Shown: positions 18,192 to 26,234 of the stretch, in pieces
Layout: every line of letters starts with the position of its first letter
Position numbering within the stretch: position 1 is the stretch's first letter
NCBI RefSeq assembly: GCF_907163085.1
Contig: NZ_CAJQTX010000007.1
Span: 124,001 to 188,000 of the forward strand
Source: Candidatus Accumulibacter sp. ACC003
GTDB taxonomy: Bacteria; Pseudomonadota; Gammaproteobacteria; Burkholderiales; Rhodocyclaceae
Length of the DNA: 64,000 nucleotides
Reading direction: 5' to 3'
Notes under the pieces: model-generated
What the model saw: only the letters and a program-made list of their open reading frames with translations
Databases searched by the model: none
Told to the model about the DNA's origin: nothing
Position numbers and translations under genes: made by a program

Positions 18192-18461
18192 ATGGTCCGT
18201 GTCGAAACGGCAATTCTCAATAAACTGGGGCTGCACGCGCGTGCGTCGGCGAAGCTGACGCAACTCGCCGCCAGCTTCGTCAGCGAGGTGTGGATGGAGA
18301 AGGGCGCCCGCCGGATCAACGCCAAGAGCATCATGGGGGTGATGATGCTGGCGGCTGGCAAGGGTTCGACGGTGCTCGTCGAGACCTCGGGCAGCGACGA
18401 GCAAGAGGCCAGCGCCGCGCTCCTGGCCTTGGTCGCCGACAGGTTTGGCGAGGCGGAGTGA
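18192..18461 (+). CDS. ptsH: Phosphocarrier protein HPr
   Basis: HPr relays phosphate from enzyme I to EIIA. The 89-residue protein has the active-site histidine at His15 (LGLHARASAKL) and Ser46 in the INAKSIMGVMMLA helix, the position phosphorylated by HPr kinase in organisms that have one. The C-terminal GSDEQEASAALLALV helix is normal. GAGCACCG precedes the ATG. It lies between EIIA (23-base gap) and ptsI (seven-base gap), clearly one operon. No hprK is in the window, so whether Ser46 is used cannot be judged. Confidence 0.96.
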   Translation: MVRVETAILNKLGLHARASAKLTQLAASFVSEVWMEKGARRINAKSIMGVMMLAAGKGSTVLVETSGSDEQEASAALLALVADRFGEAE

Positions 18462-18468
18462 ATCGCTT

Positions 18469-20211
18469 ATGAGTTTTACGCTACATGGTCTGCCGGTTTC
18501 CGGCGGCATTGCCATTGGTCAGGCGCACTTGATGTCGCACGCGACCCTCGAGGTGTCGCACCTGCATATCGCCCCTCGTCAGGTCGAAAGGGAGGTCGCT
18601 CGCTTCGACGCGGCGCTGGCCGAAGTGCGCGACGAGTTTGCCAGCCTGAAGGACCGCATGCAGCACGCACCCGGCGAATTCGGCGCTTTCATCGACCTGC
18701 ATACGATGATTCTGGCCGATCCGGAACTCGCCGAGACGCCCAAGCAACTGATCCGCGAGCGCCGCTGCAATGCCGAATGGGCGCTGGTGCAGCAGATGGA
18801 GGTGCTGGTCGGGCAGTTCGAGAGCTTTGAAGACCAGTATCTGCGCGAGCGCAGCTATGACGTGCGGCAGGTCGTCGAACGGGTGATCAAGGAACTTGTC
18901 GGCCAACCGGGACGGATGGCGCTGCGCACCGGCAAGGGCGTCAAGGAGGAGGACCTGATCGTCGTCGCTCACGACCTCTCGCCGGCCGACGTCATCGCCT
19001 ACAAGGACCATCACTTCGCGGCCTTCGTGACCGACGTCGGCGGCTCGACGTCGCACACCGCGATCCTGGCGCGCAGCCTGCGCATCCCGGCAGTGCTCGG
19101 TTTGCACAATGCTCGGCAATTGATTCGCGACAAGGAAGTCCTGATCGTCGATGGCACGCGCGGCGTGCTGATCGTCAACCCCGACGCGCGCGTCCTCGAC
19201 GAGTATCGGCTGCGGAAAAGCCAGATCGAACTCGAGCGCTCGAAGCTGCGGCGGCTCAAGACGGCGAAATCGTCGACGCTGGACGGCGTAGACATCGCCC
19301 TGCACGCCAACATCGAACTGCCGGGCGACGTCGCCAATGCGCTCGACGGCGGCGCCGAAGGCATCGGTCTGTTTCGCACCGAGTTCCTGTTTCTCGATCG
19401 CGGCGACATGCCGACCGAGGACGAACAGTTCGAGGCCTACCGGACGGTGGTCAAGGGCATGGGCGGCCGGCCGGTGACGATCCGTACCTTCGATCTCGGC
19501 TACGACAAGGACCTGCATCCGGAGAAAGTCGTCGGCGATCGCATGCAAAGCAATCCGGCGCTGGGCCTGCGCGCCATCCGCCTGTCGCTGGCCGAGGTGA
19601 ACATGTTCCAGACGCAGCTGCGGGCGATCCTGCGTGCGTCCCGGCACGGCAAGATCAAGTTGCTGATTCCGATGCTCTCGCAGGCGCACGAGATCGACCA
19701 GTCCCTGGCGGCGATCGAGCGCGCCAAATCGAGCCTGCGCGGCGAGAACGTCGCTTTTGACGAGGCCATCGAGGTCGGGGCGATGATCGAGATTCCGGCG
19801 GCCGCGCTGGCCGTTGGCCTGTTCCTGCGCCGCCTGCATTTCCTGTCGATCGGCACCAATGACCTGATCCAGTACACGCTGGCCATCGATCGCAGCGACG
19901 AACAGGTTGCGCATCTCTACGATCCGCTGCATCCGGCGGTGTTGATGCTGCTGGCGCACACCATCGCCAGCGCCGAAAAGGTGCACATCCCGGTTTCGAT
20001 CTGCGGCGAACTGGCCGGTGACGCGTCGCTGACGCGCCTGCTGCTGGGCATGGGACTGCGTCAGTTTTCGATGCACCCAGGGCAGATCCTGTCGGTTAAG
20101 CAGCGCGTCATGCAGAGCAATTGTTCCGAGCTGGCGCCGCTCGTTCGCCGCCTGCTGCGCCACGAGGAGCCCGGGAAAATTCGCGAGCAACTGGAAAAAC
20201 TTAACGGCTGA
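18469..20211 (+). CDS. ptsI: Phosphoenolpyruvate-protein phosphotransferase, enzyme I
   Basis: Enzyme I takes phosphate from phosphoenolpyruvate and passes it to HPr. The 580-residue protein has the usual layout: an N-terminal HPr-binding helical domain, the swivelling domain with the phospho-His in GGSTSHTAILARSL (about residues 192-205), and a C-terminal PEP-binding barrel with EGIGLFRTEFLFLDR, RTFDLGYDKDLHPE, IPMLSQAHEI, LSIGTNDLIQYTLAIDR and PVSICGELAGD. ATG 18469 lies just behind HPr; GGCGGAG upstream is the probable ribosome site. A strong T-tailed hairpin about 100 bases after the stop ends the operon. EI is complete and should be active even without a linked sugar permease. Confidence 0.97.
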   Translation: MSFTLHGLPVSGGIAIGQAHLMSHATLEVSHLHIAPRQVEREVARFDAALAEVRDEFASLKDRMQHAPGEFGAFIDLHTMILADPELAETPKQLIRERRCNAEWALVQQMEVLVGQFESFEDQYLRERSYDVRQVVERVIKELVGQPGRMALRTGKGVKEEDLIVVAHDLSPADVIAYKDHHFAAFVTDVGGSTSHTAILARSLRIPAVLGLHNARQLIRDKEVLIVDGTRGVLIVNPDARVLDEYRLRKSQIELERSKLRRLKTAKSSTLDGVDIALHANIELPGDVANALDGGAEGIGLFRTEFLFLDRGDMPTEDEQFEAYRTVVKGMGGRPVTIRTFDLGYDKDLHPEKVVGDRMQSNPALGLRAIRLSLAEVNMFQTQLRAILRASRHGKIKLLIPMLSQAHEIDQSLAAIERAKSSLRGENVAFDEAIEVGAMIEIPAAALAVGLFLRRLHFLSIGTNDLIQYTLAIDRSDEQVAHLYDPLHPAVLMLLAHTIASAEKVHIPVSICGELAGDASLTRLLLGMGLRQFSMHPGQILSVKQRVMQSNCSELAPLVRRLLRHEEPGKIREQLEKLNG

Positions 20212-20260
20212 ATTGACTTTTCCCCAGGCTGCAGGTAAGTTTCGCCGCCTTGGCGCCGAT

Positions 20261-20291
20261 TTGACCGAGCAGCTTGCGGGCGCCCTATAAA
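20261..20291 (+). promoter_or_regulatory. Possible promoter upstream of the metX leader
   Basis: TTGACC (20261-20266) and TATAAA (20286-20291) are separated by 19 bases, slightly long. If used, the transcript would start near 20298 and run straight into the terminator hairpin at 20312-20345 before metX. Either the promoter is false or the hairpin works as an attenuator. Confidence 0.3.
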
Positions 20292-20311
20292 TACCGCTAA
20301 AGCGTGGCAAG

Positions 20312-20345
20312 CCCGGTCTGCGCTGATAGCTGACCGGGTTTTTTT
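20312..20345 (+). terminator. Rho-independent terminator after ptsI
   Basis: CCCGGTC (20312-20318) pairs perfectly with GACCGGG (20332-20338), with a small inner GCT-GAT-AGC hairpin, followed by seven T. It is the only textbook intrinsic terminator seen in the window. It probably ends the EIIA-HPr-EI transcript and insulates metX. Confidence 0.85.
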
Positions 20346-20371
20346 CTGCCCTTGTTACCGATACGATTACG

Positions 20372-21499
20372 ATGTCACCCGAGAATTCTGTCGGACTCGT
20401 TGTGCCGCGGCGCATGCAGTTCGATACGCCACTGATACTGAAGAGCGGTGCTCAGCTACCGGGTTTCGAACTGGTCTTCGAAACCTACGGCACGCTCAAC
20501 GAAGCACGTTCCAACGCCGTGCTGGTCTGCCACGCACTGGCCGGCAGCCACCACGTGGCCGGCCGCTATGCCGACGACCCCGAGAACATCGGTTGGTGGG
20601 ACAACCTGGTCGGCCCGGGCAAGCCGCTCGATACGCGCAAATTTTTTGTCGTCGGCGTCAATAACCTGGGCGGTTGCTACGGATCAACGGGCCCCCTGTC
20701 GATCAGGCCGGAGACCGGCAAGCGCTATGGCGCCGATTTCCCGCTGGTGACGGTCGCCGACTGGGTGGCGGCGCAAGCCCGCTTGGCCGACCGCCTGGGT
20801 GTCGACACCTGGGCCGCGGTCGTTGGCGGTAGCCTCGGCGGCATGCAGGCGCTGGAGTGGTCGCTGCAGTTCCCCGATCGCATCCGGCACGCCATAGTCA
20901 TCGCCTCGGCTCCCAAACTGTCGGCGCAGAACATCGCTTTCAACGAGGTCGCGCGGCAGGCGATCATTTCCGATCCGGACTTCCACGGCGGCTACTACGC
21001 CGAACACGGCGTCGTGCCGACCAGAGGCTTGCGGCTGGCACGAATGGTCGGCCATATCACCTATCTGTCGGATAGTCAGATGGCCGATAAATTCGGTCGG
21101 CAACTGCGCCATGGCGAGCACAAGTTCAGCTACGACGTCGATTTCGAGATCGAGTCGTATCTGCGCTACCAGGGCAACAAGTTCGCCGCTTTTTTCGACG
21201 CCAATACCTACCTGATGATGACCAAGGCGCTCGACTATTTCGACCCCGCCTACGACTATGGAGGCCATCTGGCGAGTGCTCTGGCGCGCGCCAAAGCCCG
21301 GTTCTTCGTCGCCAGTTTCTCGACCGACTGGCGTTTCGCGCCGGCACGCTCGCGGGAGATCGTCTTTGCGCTGCTGCAAAACCGCCTGCGCGTGGTTTAT
21401 GCGGAGATCGATTGCGACGCCGGCCACGACTCCTTCCTGCTTGACGATCAGCACTACCATGCCCTGCTGCGCGCCTACCTGGGGAATATCGCCGTATGA
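20372..21499 (+). CDS. metX: Homoserine O-acyltransferase MetX
   Basis: MetX acylates homoserine, from acetyl-CoA or succinyl-CoA, at the entry to methionine synthesis. The 375-residue alpha/beta-hydrolase has the family signatures: [14 protein letters not shown] (oxyanion region), [12 protein letters not shown], the nucleophile elbow [14 protein letters not shown] with Ser154, and a C-terminal [13 protein letters not shown] supplying the catalytic His. Acyl-donor preference cannot be read with certainty by eye; many betaproteobacterial MetX are succinyltransferases (MetXS). ATG 20372 follows the terminator by 26 bases and lacks a strong ribosome site. metW overlaps its end by four bases, the usual metX-metW arrangement. 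Confidence 0.96.
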   Translation: MSPENSVGLVVPRRMQFDTPLILKSGAQLPGFELVFETYGTLNEARSNAVLVCHALAGSHHVAGRYADDPENIGWWDNLVGPGKPLDTRKFFVVGVNNLGGCYGSTGPLSIRPETGKRYGADFPLVTVADWVAAQARLADRLGVDTWAAVVGGSLGGMQALEWSLQFPDRIRHAIVIASAPKLSAQNIAFNEVARQAIISDPDFHGGYYAEHGVVPTRGLRLARMVGHITYLSDSQMADKFGRQLRHGEHKFSYDVDFEIESYLRYQGNKFAAFFDANTYLMMTKALDYFDPAYDYGGHLASALARAKARFFVASFSTDWRFAPARSREIVFALLQNRLRVVYAEIDCDAGHDSFLLDDQHYHALLRAYLGNIAV

Positions 21500-22119
21500 C
21501 CGAGCACGAAAGGAGAGCCAGGGCCGAGCAGCGCGAGCGCTTCGATTTTGCGGTGATCGCCAACTGGTTATCGCCCGGCGAACGCGTTCTTGACCTCGGT
21601 TGCGGTGACGGCAGGCTGTTGCGCTACCTCAACGAAACGCGCGACGTCACCGGTTACGGCGTCGAAATCGACCATGGCAGCGTTCTCGGCTGCATCCGCA
21701 ATGGCGTCGATGTGATTCAGATGGACATCGAGTGCGGGTTGCTCGGTTTCGAGGATCGCTCCTTCGATCACGTGGTCATCTCGCAGGCGCTGCAGACCAT
21801 GCGAGCCACCGAGCGCATCCTGACCGAGATGCTGCGCGTGGCCGACGAAGCGGTCGTCAGCTTCCCCAATTTTGCCTATCGAGCCAACCGCGTGGCGATT
21901 GCCGCCGGCCACATGCCGGTCTCTGAAGACCTGCCCTACGACTGGTTTGATACGCCGAACGTGCGCTTCTTCACGATCGTCGATTTCGAGGGCCTGTGTG
22001 CCCGTCTGGAGATCGAAATCCGTGAGCGCCTGGCGTTCGACGAGGCCGGGCAAGAGGTCGCCGACGATCCCAACCTGAACGGTAGTCTCGCCTTTTATCG
22101 GCTCGGGCGAAAGTCTTGA
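21496..22119 (+). CDS. metW: Methionine biosynthesis protein MetW
   Basis: MetW is a small methyltransferase-fold protein nearly always encoded with metX; it has been linked to MetX activity, though its exact role is unsettled. The 207-residue protein has the SAM-binding motif [15 protein letters not shown] (about 30-44), GVEID, and the family-specific [29 protein letters not shown] and [17 protein letters not shown]. It overlaps metX by four bases (ATGA), so the two are translationally coupled. The stop codon shares a base with the next gene's ATG. Confidence 0.95.
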   Translation: MTEHERRARAEQRERFDFAVIANWLSPGERVLDLGCGDGRLLRYLNETRDVTGYGVEIDHGSVLGCIRNGVDVIQMDIECGLLGFEDRSFDHVVISQALQTMRATERILTEMLRVADEAVVSFPNFAYRANRVAIAAGHMPVSEDLPYDWFDTPNVRFFTIVDFEGLCARLEIEIRERLAFDEAGQEVADDPNLNGSLAFYRLGRKS

Positions 22120-23378
22120 TGCCCGATTGGCTGCGCCTGCTGCTGACCCGGCGCATGCTGATCTGCGTGTTCACCGGTTTCAGTTCGGGTCTGCCGCTGT
22201 ACCTGCTGCTGAACCTGTTGCCGGCCTGGCTGCGCAGTGACGGTGTCGACCTCAAGGTCATCGGCTTCTTCGCGCTGATCCAGTTTCCATACACGTGGAA
22301 GTTCCTGTGGGCGCCAGCGCTCGACCGCTATCGCCTGCCGCTGGGCCGCCGGCGTGGCTGGATGCTGCTCTCGCAAGTCGGCCTGCTGTTGTCGATCGGC
22401 CTGCTCGGAGGCTTCTCGCCGGCGACCAATCTGACGCCGGTGATCTGGCTGTCGGTCGCTCTGGCGTTCCTGTCGGCGACGCAGGACGTGGCGCTCGATG
22501 CGTTTCGCCGCGAGATCCTCAGTGACCAGGAACTCGGGCTCGGCAACTCGGTGCATGTCAACGCCTACCGGATTGCCGGGCTGGTTCCCGGCTCGCTGTC
22601 GCTGATCCTCGCCGACCTGATTCCCTGGTCGCAGGTATTCTGGATTACCGCTGCTTTCATGTTGCCGGGTATGGCGATGGTCCTGCTGGTCGACGAGCCG
22701 CCGGCGCTGGCTGCGCCGAAGACGCTGCGGGCCGCGGTCGTCGAGCCCTTCAACGAGTTCGTCGGCCGCCAGGGCTGGCAGGGTGCGGCGCTGGTGCTGG
22801 GCTTCATCTTCCTCTACAAGCTCGGCGACTCACTGGCGACCAGCCTGTCGACGCCCTTCTATCTCGACCTCGGCTACAGCATGACCGACATCGGGGTGAT
22901 CGCCAAACACGCCGGCCTGTGGCCGGCCGTATTCGGTGGCCTGCTTGGTGGGCTATGGATGGTGCGCCTGGGGATCAACCGCGCGCTGTGGCTGTTTGGC
23001 GCCGTGCAGATGGCGACCATCCTCGGCTTCGCCTGGTTGGCGTCGCGTGGCGTACAGCCGCTGATCGACATCGGCGATCGCTTGGCGCTGGCCGGGGTGA
23101 TCGGCGCCGAGTACCTCGGCGTCGGGCTGGGAACCGCGGCGTTTATCGCCTTCATTGCCCGGGCCACCAACCCGGCGTTTACGGCCACGCAGTTTGCCTT
23201 GTTTACCAGTCTTGCCGCGGTTCCCCGGACCTTCATCAACGCCACCGCCGGGGCGCTGGTCGAGTCACTGGGCTGGGTCAACTTCTTCTTTCTGTGCTTC
23301 GTGCTCGCCGCGCCGGGCATGCTGCTGCTGTTCAGGGTTGCCCCTTGGAACGAGACGCCGACGTCACCGAGGCGCTGA
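22119..23378 (+). CDS. ampG: AmpG-type muropeptide permease (MFS)
   Basis: AmpG imports anhydro-muropeptides from the periplasm for cell-wall recycling. This 419-residue protein is a 12-helix major facilitator with the AmpG-like start (GFSSGLPLYLLLNLLPAWLRS), QFPYTWKFLWAPALDR, LAFLSATQDVALDAFRREIL, NAYRIAGLVPGSL and YKLGDSLATSLSTPFYLD. The ATG overlaps the metW stop (TGATG). Other sugar or siderophore MFS permeases look similar, but the loop motifs favour AmpG. It shares the message with metXW and overlaps the following glycosylase gene. Confidence 0.88.
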   Translation: MPDWLRLLLTRRMLICVFTGFSSGLPLYLLLNLLPAWLRSDGVDLKVIGFFALIQFPYTWKFLWAPALDRYRLPLGRRRGWMLLSQVGLLLSIGLLGGFSPATNLTPVIWLSVALAFLSATQDVALDAFRREILSDQELGLGNSVHVNAYRIAGLVPGSLSLILADLIPWSQVFWITAAFMLPGMAMVLLVDEPPALAAPKTLRAAVVEPFNEFVGRQGWQGAALVLGFIFLYKLGDSLATSLSTPFYLDLGYSMTDIGVIAKHAGLWPAVFGGLLGGLWMVRLGINRALWLFGAVQMATILGFAWLASRGVQPLIDIGDRLALAGVIGAEYLGVGLGTAAFIAFIARATNPAFTATQFALFTSLAAVPRTFINATAGALVESLGWVNFFFLCFVLAAPGMLLLFRVAPWNETPTSPRR

Positions 23379-24076
23379 TTGCCGCCGCCCGGCAGTTGTC
23401 GGCAAGGCTGGCGACGCTGCGTTTCGCGCCGCCCGTTACGCATGTCTACGATCCGCTGACCTATGCCCGGGCCGCGCACGAAATGTACTTGCGCCGCTAC
23501 GCTGCCGGTCGTCGGCGGGTGCTATTTCTCGGCATGAACCCGGGGCCTTTCGGGATGGTGCAGTGCGGTGTGCCGTTCGGAGAAATCGCCGCTGTACGTG
23601 ACTGGCTGGCGATCGATTGCCCAGTCGAGACGCCGACAGTGGAGAATCCGTGGCGGCCGATCGAGGGCTTTGCCTGTCGCCGTTCAGAAGTCAGCGGGCG
23701 GCGGCTGTGGGGATTGTTCCGCGAGCGCTTCGGCACCGCCGAACTTTTTTTTGCCGAACACTTTGTCGCCAACTATTGCCCTCTGGCATTTTTCGAGCGG
23801 GCGCGCAATCTGACGCCGGACAAATTGCCGGCTGCCGAGGCGGCAGCGCTGCAGGCGGCGTGCGACGCGCATCTGCAGACCATGGTCGCGGCACTGCAGC
23901 CCGAATGGCTGATCGGCGTCGGCGCTTTCGCCGAGGCACGGGCGCGCCAGGCGCTGACCGGAACGAGCGTCAGAATCGGGCGGGTGCTGCATCCGAGTCC
24001 AGCCAGTCCGGCCGCCAATCGTGGCTGGGCGGCAGCGGCCAGCAGCCAGTTGGCAGCGCTTGGTGTCTGGGAATGA
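23345..24076 (+). CDS. SMUG1-type uracil-DNA glycosylase (family 3)
   Basis: This enzyme removes uracil, and often oxidised pyrimidines, from DNA. The 243-residue protein carries the SMUG1 hallmarks: HVYDPLTYARAAHEMYLRRY, the active-site loop FLGMNPGPFGMVQCGVPFGE, GRRLWGLFRERFG, NYCPLAFF and the C-terminal HPSPASPAANRGW wedge. TTG 23345 is the likely start: CAGGG lies about seven bases upstream, and a later ATG would cut off conserved sequence. It overlaps ampG by 34 bases. Family 3 enzymes were first known from animals and occur in scattered bacteria. Confidence 0.92.
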   Translation: MERDADVTEALIAAARQLSARLATLRFAPPVTHVYDPLTYARAAHEMYLRRYAAGRRRVLFLGMNPGPFGMVQCGVPFGEIAAVRDWLAIDCPVETPTVENPWRPIEGFACRRSEVSGRRLWGLFRERFGTAELFFAEHFVANYCPLAFFERARNLTPDKLPAAEAAALQAACDAHLQTMVAALQPEWLIGVGAFAEARARQALTGTSVRIGRVLHPSPASPAANRGWAAAASSQLAALGVWE

Positions 24077-24171
24077 AGAAGTGAAGAAAGGATGCACCGC
24101 GGCGCGTTGCAGTTCGGCTGGCGCTGTGACCAAGGCCCGGCGGCCGTGAGCTTGTCGCCGGCCTGGCCGCT

Positions 24172-24495
24172 CTACGGGCGCGGCGTGAGCACGCCGAGCT
24201 TAGATATCTCGCTACGCAGCATGCGCCAGGTGCGCCAGGCAAAGAAGCCGCGTTTGCTCCAACGCCAGACACGGCGTGGTTGCACGACGATCAGTAGCGC
24301 GACGCCAACAGCGACTATCTCCGGGTGTTGCTTGACGTAATCACGGCCTTGGCGGACGGTCGCCAGCGCCCGGTCGGCGGTCTGCAAGGCATTGCCGACG
24401 GGTTGCAGTTCGTCGGCAAGACGCTGGCGCTGATTGCTGATACGTTCGATCAGTCGGCCGCGCTCGACGGCCAGATCAAGCAGCTCTTGATTCAT
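24172..24495 (-). CDS. yqjK: YqjK-like protein
   Basis: A 107-residue protein with an N-terminal basic helix (MNQELLDLAVERGRLIERIS), a coiled segment, and one hydrophobic stretch (EIVAVGVALLIVVQP), ending in a Trp/Arg-rich tail (RRVWRWSKRGFFAWRTWRML). This is the YqjK pattern. It is the last gene of a yqjD-yqjE-yqjK set, the same order as in E. coli, where YqjD is a stress-induced inner-membrane protein that can bind ribosomes. The start at 24495 overlaps yqjE by 20 bases; no good ribosome site is seen. A role at the inner membrane is inferred from the neighbours only. Confidence 0.75.
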   Translation of the reverse strand: MNQELLDLAVERGRLIERISNQRQRLADELQPVGNALQTADRALATVRQGRDYVKQHPEIVAVGVALLIVVQPRRVWRWSKRGFFAWRTWRMLRSEISKLGVLTPRP

Positions 24496-24889
24496 CGCCA
24501 GCGCTACGCTGCAGTTGTCGCCGATCCTCGTCAAGCTCGGCAAGGCTGCTGGCGAAGAGGTGCTTGGGTTGCTGCATGGCACGTTTCAGAGCGCCGTAAG
24601 CGAGCGCGCTACAGACCGTGAAGACGGCAATCGAACAAACCAGGACGACGACCCTGCTCTCCCAGAACACGACCACCAGCAAGGCGACCAGCAGGACCGT
24701 GCCGATCGCCAGGCAGAAAGCCAGCAGTTGCGACCACAGCAGCAGGCGGACAGCGCGCAGCTTTTCTTCCTTGAGCTCGTTGCCCAGGAGTTCCAGCCGT
24801 GTTCGTCCGCTGCCGAGCAGCGTCGCGGCAGCGTCTGCGGCGCCGCCGAACAGGCCGCCGCGGCGTTGGCTGGCAGGCGTCTCGCTCAT
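24476..24889 (-). CDS. yqjE: Phage-holin-superfamily membrane protein (YqjE-like)
   Basis: A 137-residue protein of the phage holin 3-6 superfamily (YqjE). It has a cytoplasmic Gly/Ala-rich start (GGLFGGAADAAATLLGSGRT), a charged helix RLELLGNELKEEKLRAVRLL and two transmembrane segments around LAFCLAIGTVLLVALLVVVFW-like and VLVCSIAVFTVCSALAYGAL sequences. Despite the name the gene is chromosomal and found with yqjD and yqjK, not in a prophage. ATG 24889 is chosen since the longer frame upstream (to 25015) is Arg-rich read-through of the intergenic space. It lies 59 bases after yqjD. Confidence 0.82.
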   Translation of the reverse strand: MSETPASQRRGGLFGGAADAAATLLGSGRTRLELLGNELKEEKLRAVRLLLWSQLLAFCLAIGTVLLVALLVVVFWESRVVVLVCSIAVFTVCSALAYGALKRAMQQPKHLFASSLAELDEDRRQLQRSAGDESRAA

Positions 24890-24948
24890 GCCGCTGGGAG
24901 TGGTCGAAAAAGCGTCGACAAAGCGCTCGCGAACGTGCCGCGAGCCAC

Positions 24949-25272
24949 CTAGCGGCGGCTGATCAGCGCGCCGAGCAGCAGACCGACGAAGGCGGCAGCG
25001 CCGACCGCTCGCCACGGATTTTCGTGGACGAAATCGTCGGTGGCGCGCGCTGCGGCTTTGGTCCTGTCGACCACCGCCACTTCCGCATCAGCCAGGCGGA
25101 GCTTGGCGTCACGCAGCCGTTCGCCGATGCGTTCGCGCAGGTCGCCCATTTTTTCACCGGCAACGCCGGCGGTGGCACGCAGGATTTCCTCTGCGTCGGA
25201 AACGACGACTCGCATGTCAGAAACCAGTTTCTGCTTGCTAGAGGCGGACAGTTCGTTATTGACGTCGGGCAT
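24949..25272 (-). CDS. yqjD: DUF883 family inner-membrane-anchored protein (YqjD/ElaB-like)
   Basis: A 107-residue member of the DUF883 family. A long amphipathic helix (SSKQKLVSDMRVVVSDAEEI through LADAEVAVVDRTKAAA) leads to the family signature VHENPWRAVGAAAFVGLLLG and a C-terminal membrane anchor ending SRR. E. coli relatives YqjD and ElaB tether inactive ribosomes to the membrane in stationary phase. ATG 25272 is the start (GCGAGG upstream). It heads the yqjDEK operon. The IS630 element begins 178 bases upstream, so the native promoter may be separated from more distant regulatory sequence. Confidence 0.85.
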   Translation of the reverse strand: MPDVNNELSASSKQKLVSDMRVVVSDAEEILRATAGVAGEKMGDLRERIGERLRDAKLRLADAEVAVVDRTKAAARATDDFVHENPWRAVGAAAFVGLLLGALISRR

Positions 25273-25521
25273 GATGGACCTCGCAGTGGAAAGCAATGAT
25301 AGGGAAGGCGGGTGTAAGCGACTGCCGCAGCAGCGATGAGGCAACACCAGCCAAGCGCTCAATAGTTTGTTCAGGGTATAGAAGTTGCCGGCGTAGATCA
25401 ATGTCGGCGTGCAGGGCATAGCGTCGTCCTTGCCGGCGCGGCACGGCGCTAGTGTCTAATTGCATTATTAACCGGTAGTAACTATCATGCTTCTCCATTG
25501 CTTCGTGGTGGAGGAGATGTG

Positions 25522-26197
25522 GTGGGACGTGTGGCGGTGGCGCTGTCTTGCACAGCGGAGGTGAAGGAGGAATTGGAGCGTATGTCACGGAGTCGCAGTG
25601 GCGAGGTTCGCTTGGCCGAGCGAGCGAGAATCGTGCTGGGTTGTTTGGAGGGTCTGCGAAACGACGAGGTTGCCCGCGCAGTTGGCGTACGTGCGAACAC
25701 GGTGGGGCTGTGGCGTCGGCGCTTTGCCGAGCATGGTTTGTCGGGCTTGCGTGATGCTGCGCGGCCGGGCAAGCCGGCGAAGTACGGGCAGGATCTGCGT
25801 GACCGCATTCTGGCGCAACTCGAACGGACACCGCCGGAAGGTATGGCAAGTTGGGATGGTGGTTCGCTGGCGAAGGCGCTGGAAGTATCGGACGATGCCG
25901 TGTGGCGCGTGTTGCGTCGGGAGGGCATCCAGCTGCAGCGGCATCGCTCCTGGTGCGTGAGCACGGACCCAGAGTTCGCCGCCAAAGCAGCGGATGTCAT
26001 CGGGTTGTACCTTAACCCACCTGAAAACGCGCTGGTCCTGAGCGTCGACGAGAAACCCTCGATCCAGGCTCTGGAGCGTCGGCGCGGCTATGTCCAAACC
26101 AGTAGCGGAAAGGTGGTTCAGGGACTGAAAAGCACCTACAAACGCCATGGCACGGTCAACCTGTTCGCCGCCCTCGAAGTGGCCACCGGCGTCATTC
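25522..26197 (+). pseudogene. IS630 transposase, 5' half (interrupted)
   Basis: This encodes the N-terminal 225 residues of an IS630 transposase: helix-turn-helix regions (EVARAVGVRANTVGLWRRRF; SLAKALEVSDDAVWRVLRRE) and the first catalytic Asp in LVLSVDEKPSIQALER. GTG 25522 is a likely start, five bases after GGAGGAG; TTG 25498 is possible. At 26197 the reading frame runs into the nested IS and continues as nonsense to a stop at 26331. Joined to the 3' half at 28579 it gives an intact 355-residue frame. Confidence 0.92.
26193..26197. repeat. Target-site duplication CATTC (left copy)
   Basis: CATTC directly abuts the nested element's left inverted repeat; the second copy is at 28574-28578. 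The coding sequence before insertion contained a single CATTC (codons for Val-Ile-Arg). Confidence 0.92.
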
Positions 26198-26215
26198 CAG
26201 ATTTCCTGATCTCGG
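26198..26215. repeat. Left terminal inverted repeat of nested IS
   Basis: CAGATTTCCTGATCTCGG; matches the complement of 28556-28573 at 17 of 18 positions. Confidence 0.9.
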
Positions 26216-26234
26216 AGGAAACCGGGTTGGCACT

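Noticed and set aside
20212-20371. SAM-type riboswitch before metX
   Set aside because: GCTAAA occurs near 20294, but I could not build the SAM-II pseudoknot or any other known SAM fold; the hairpin is explained by termination.
18481-20415. Long antisense open frame opposite ptsI (about 640 codons)
   Set aside because: It mirrors the codon pattern of a GC-rich gene on the other strand; the sequence is Arg/Gln/His-rich with no family features, while ptsI is unmistakable.
24476-24889. Holin gene as evidence of a prophage
   Set aside because: The superfamily includes chromosomal YqjE, and the yqjD and yqjK neighbours explain it; no other phage gene is near.
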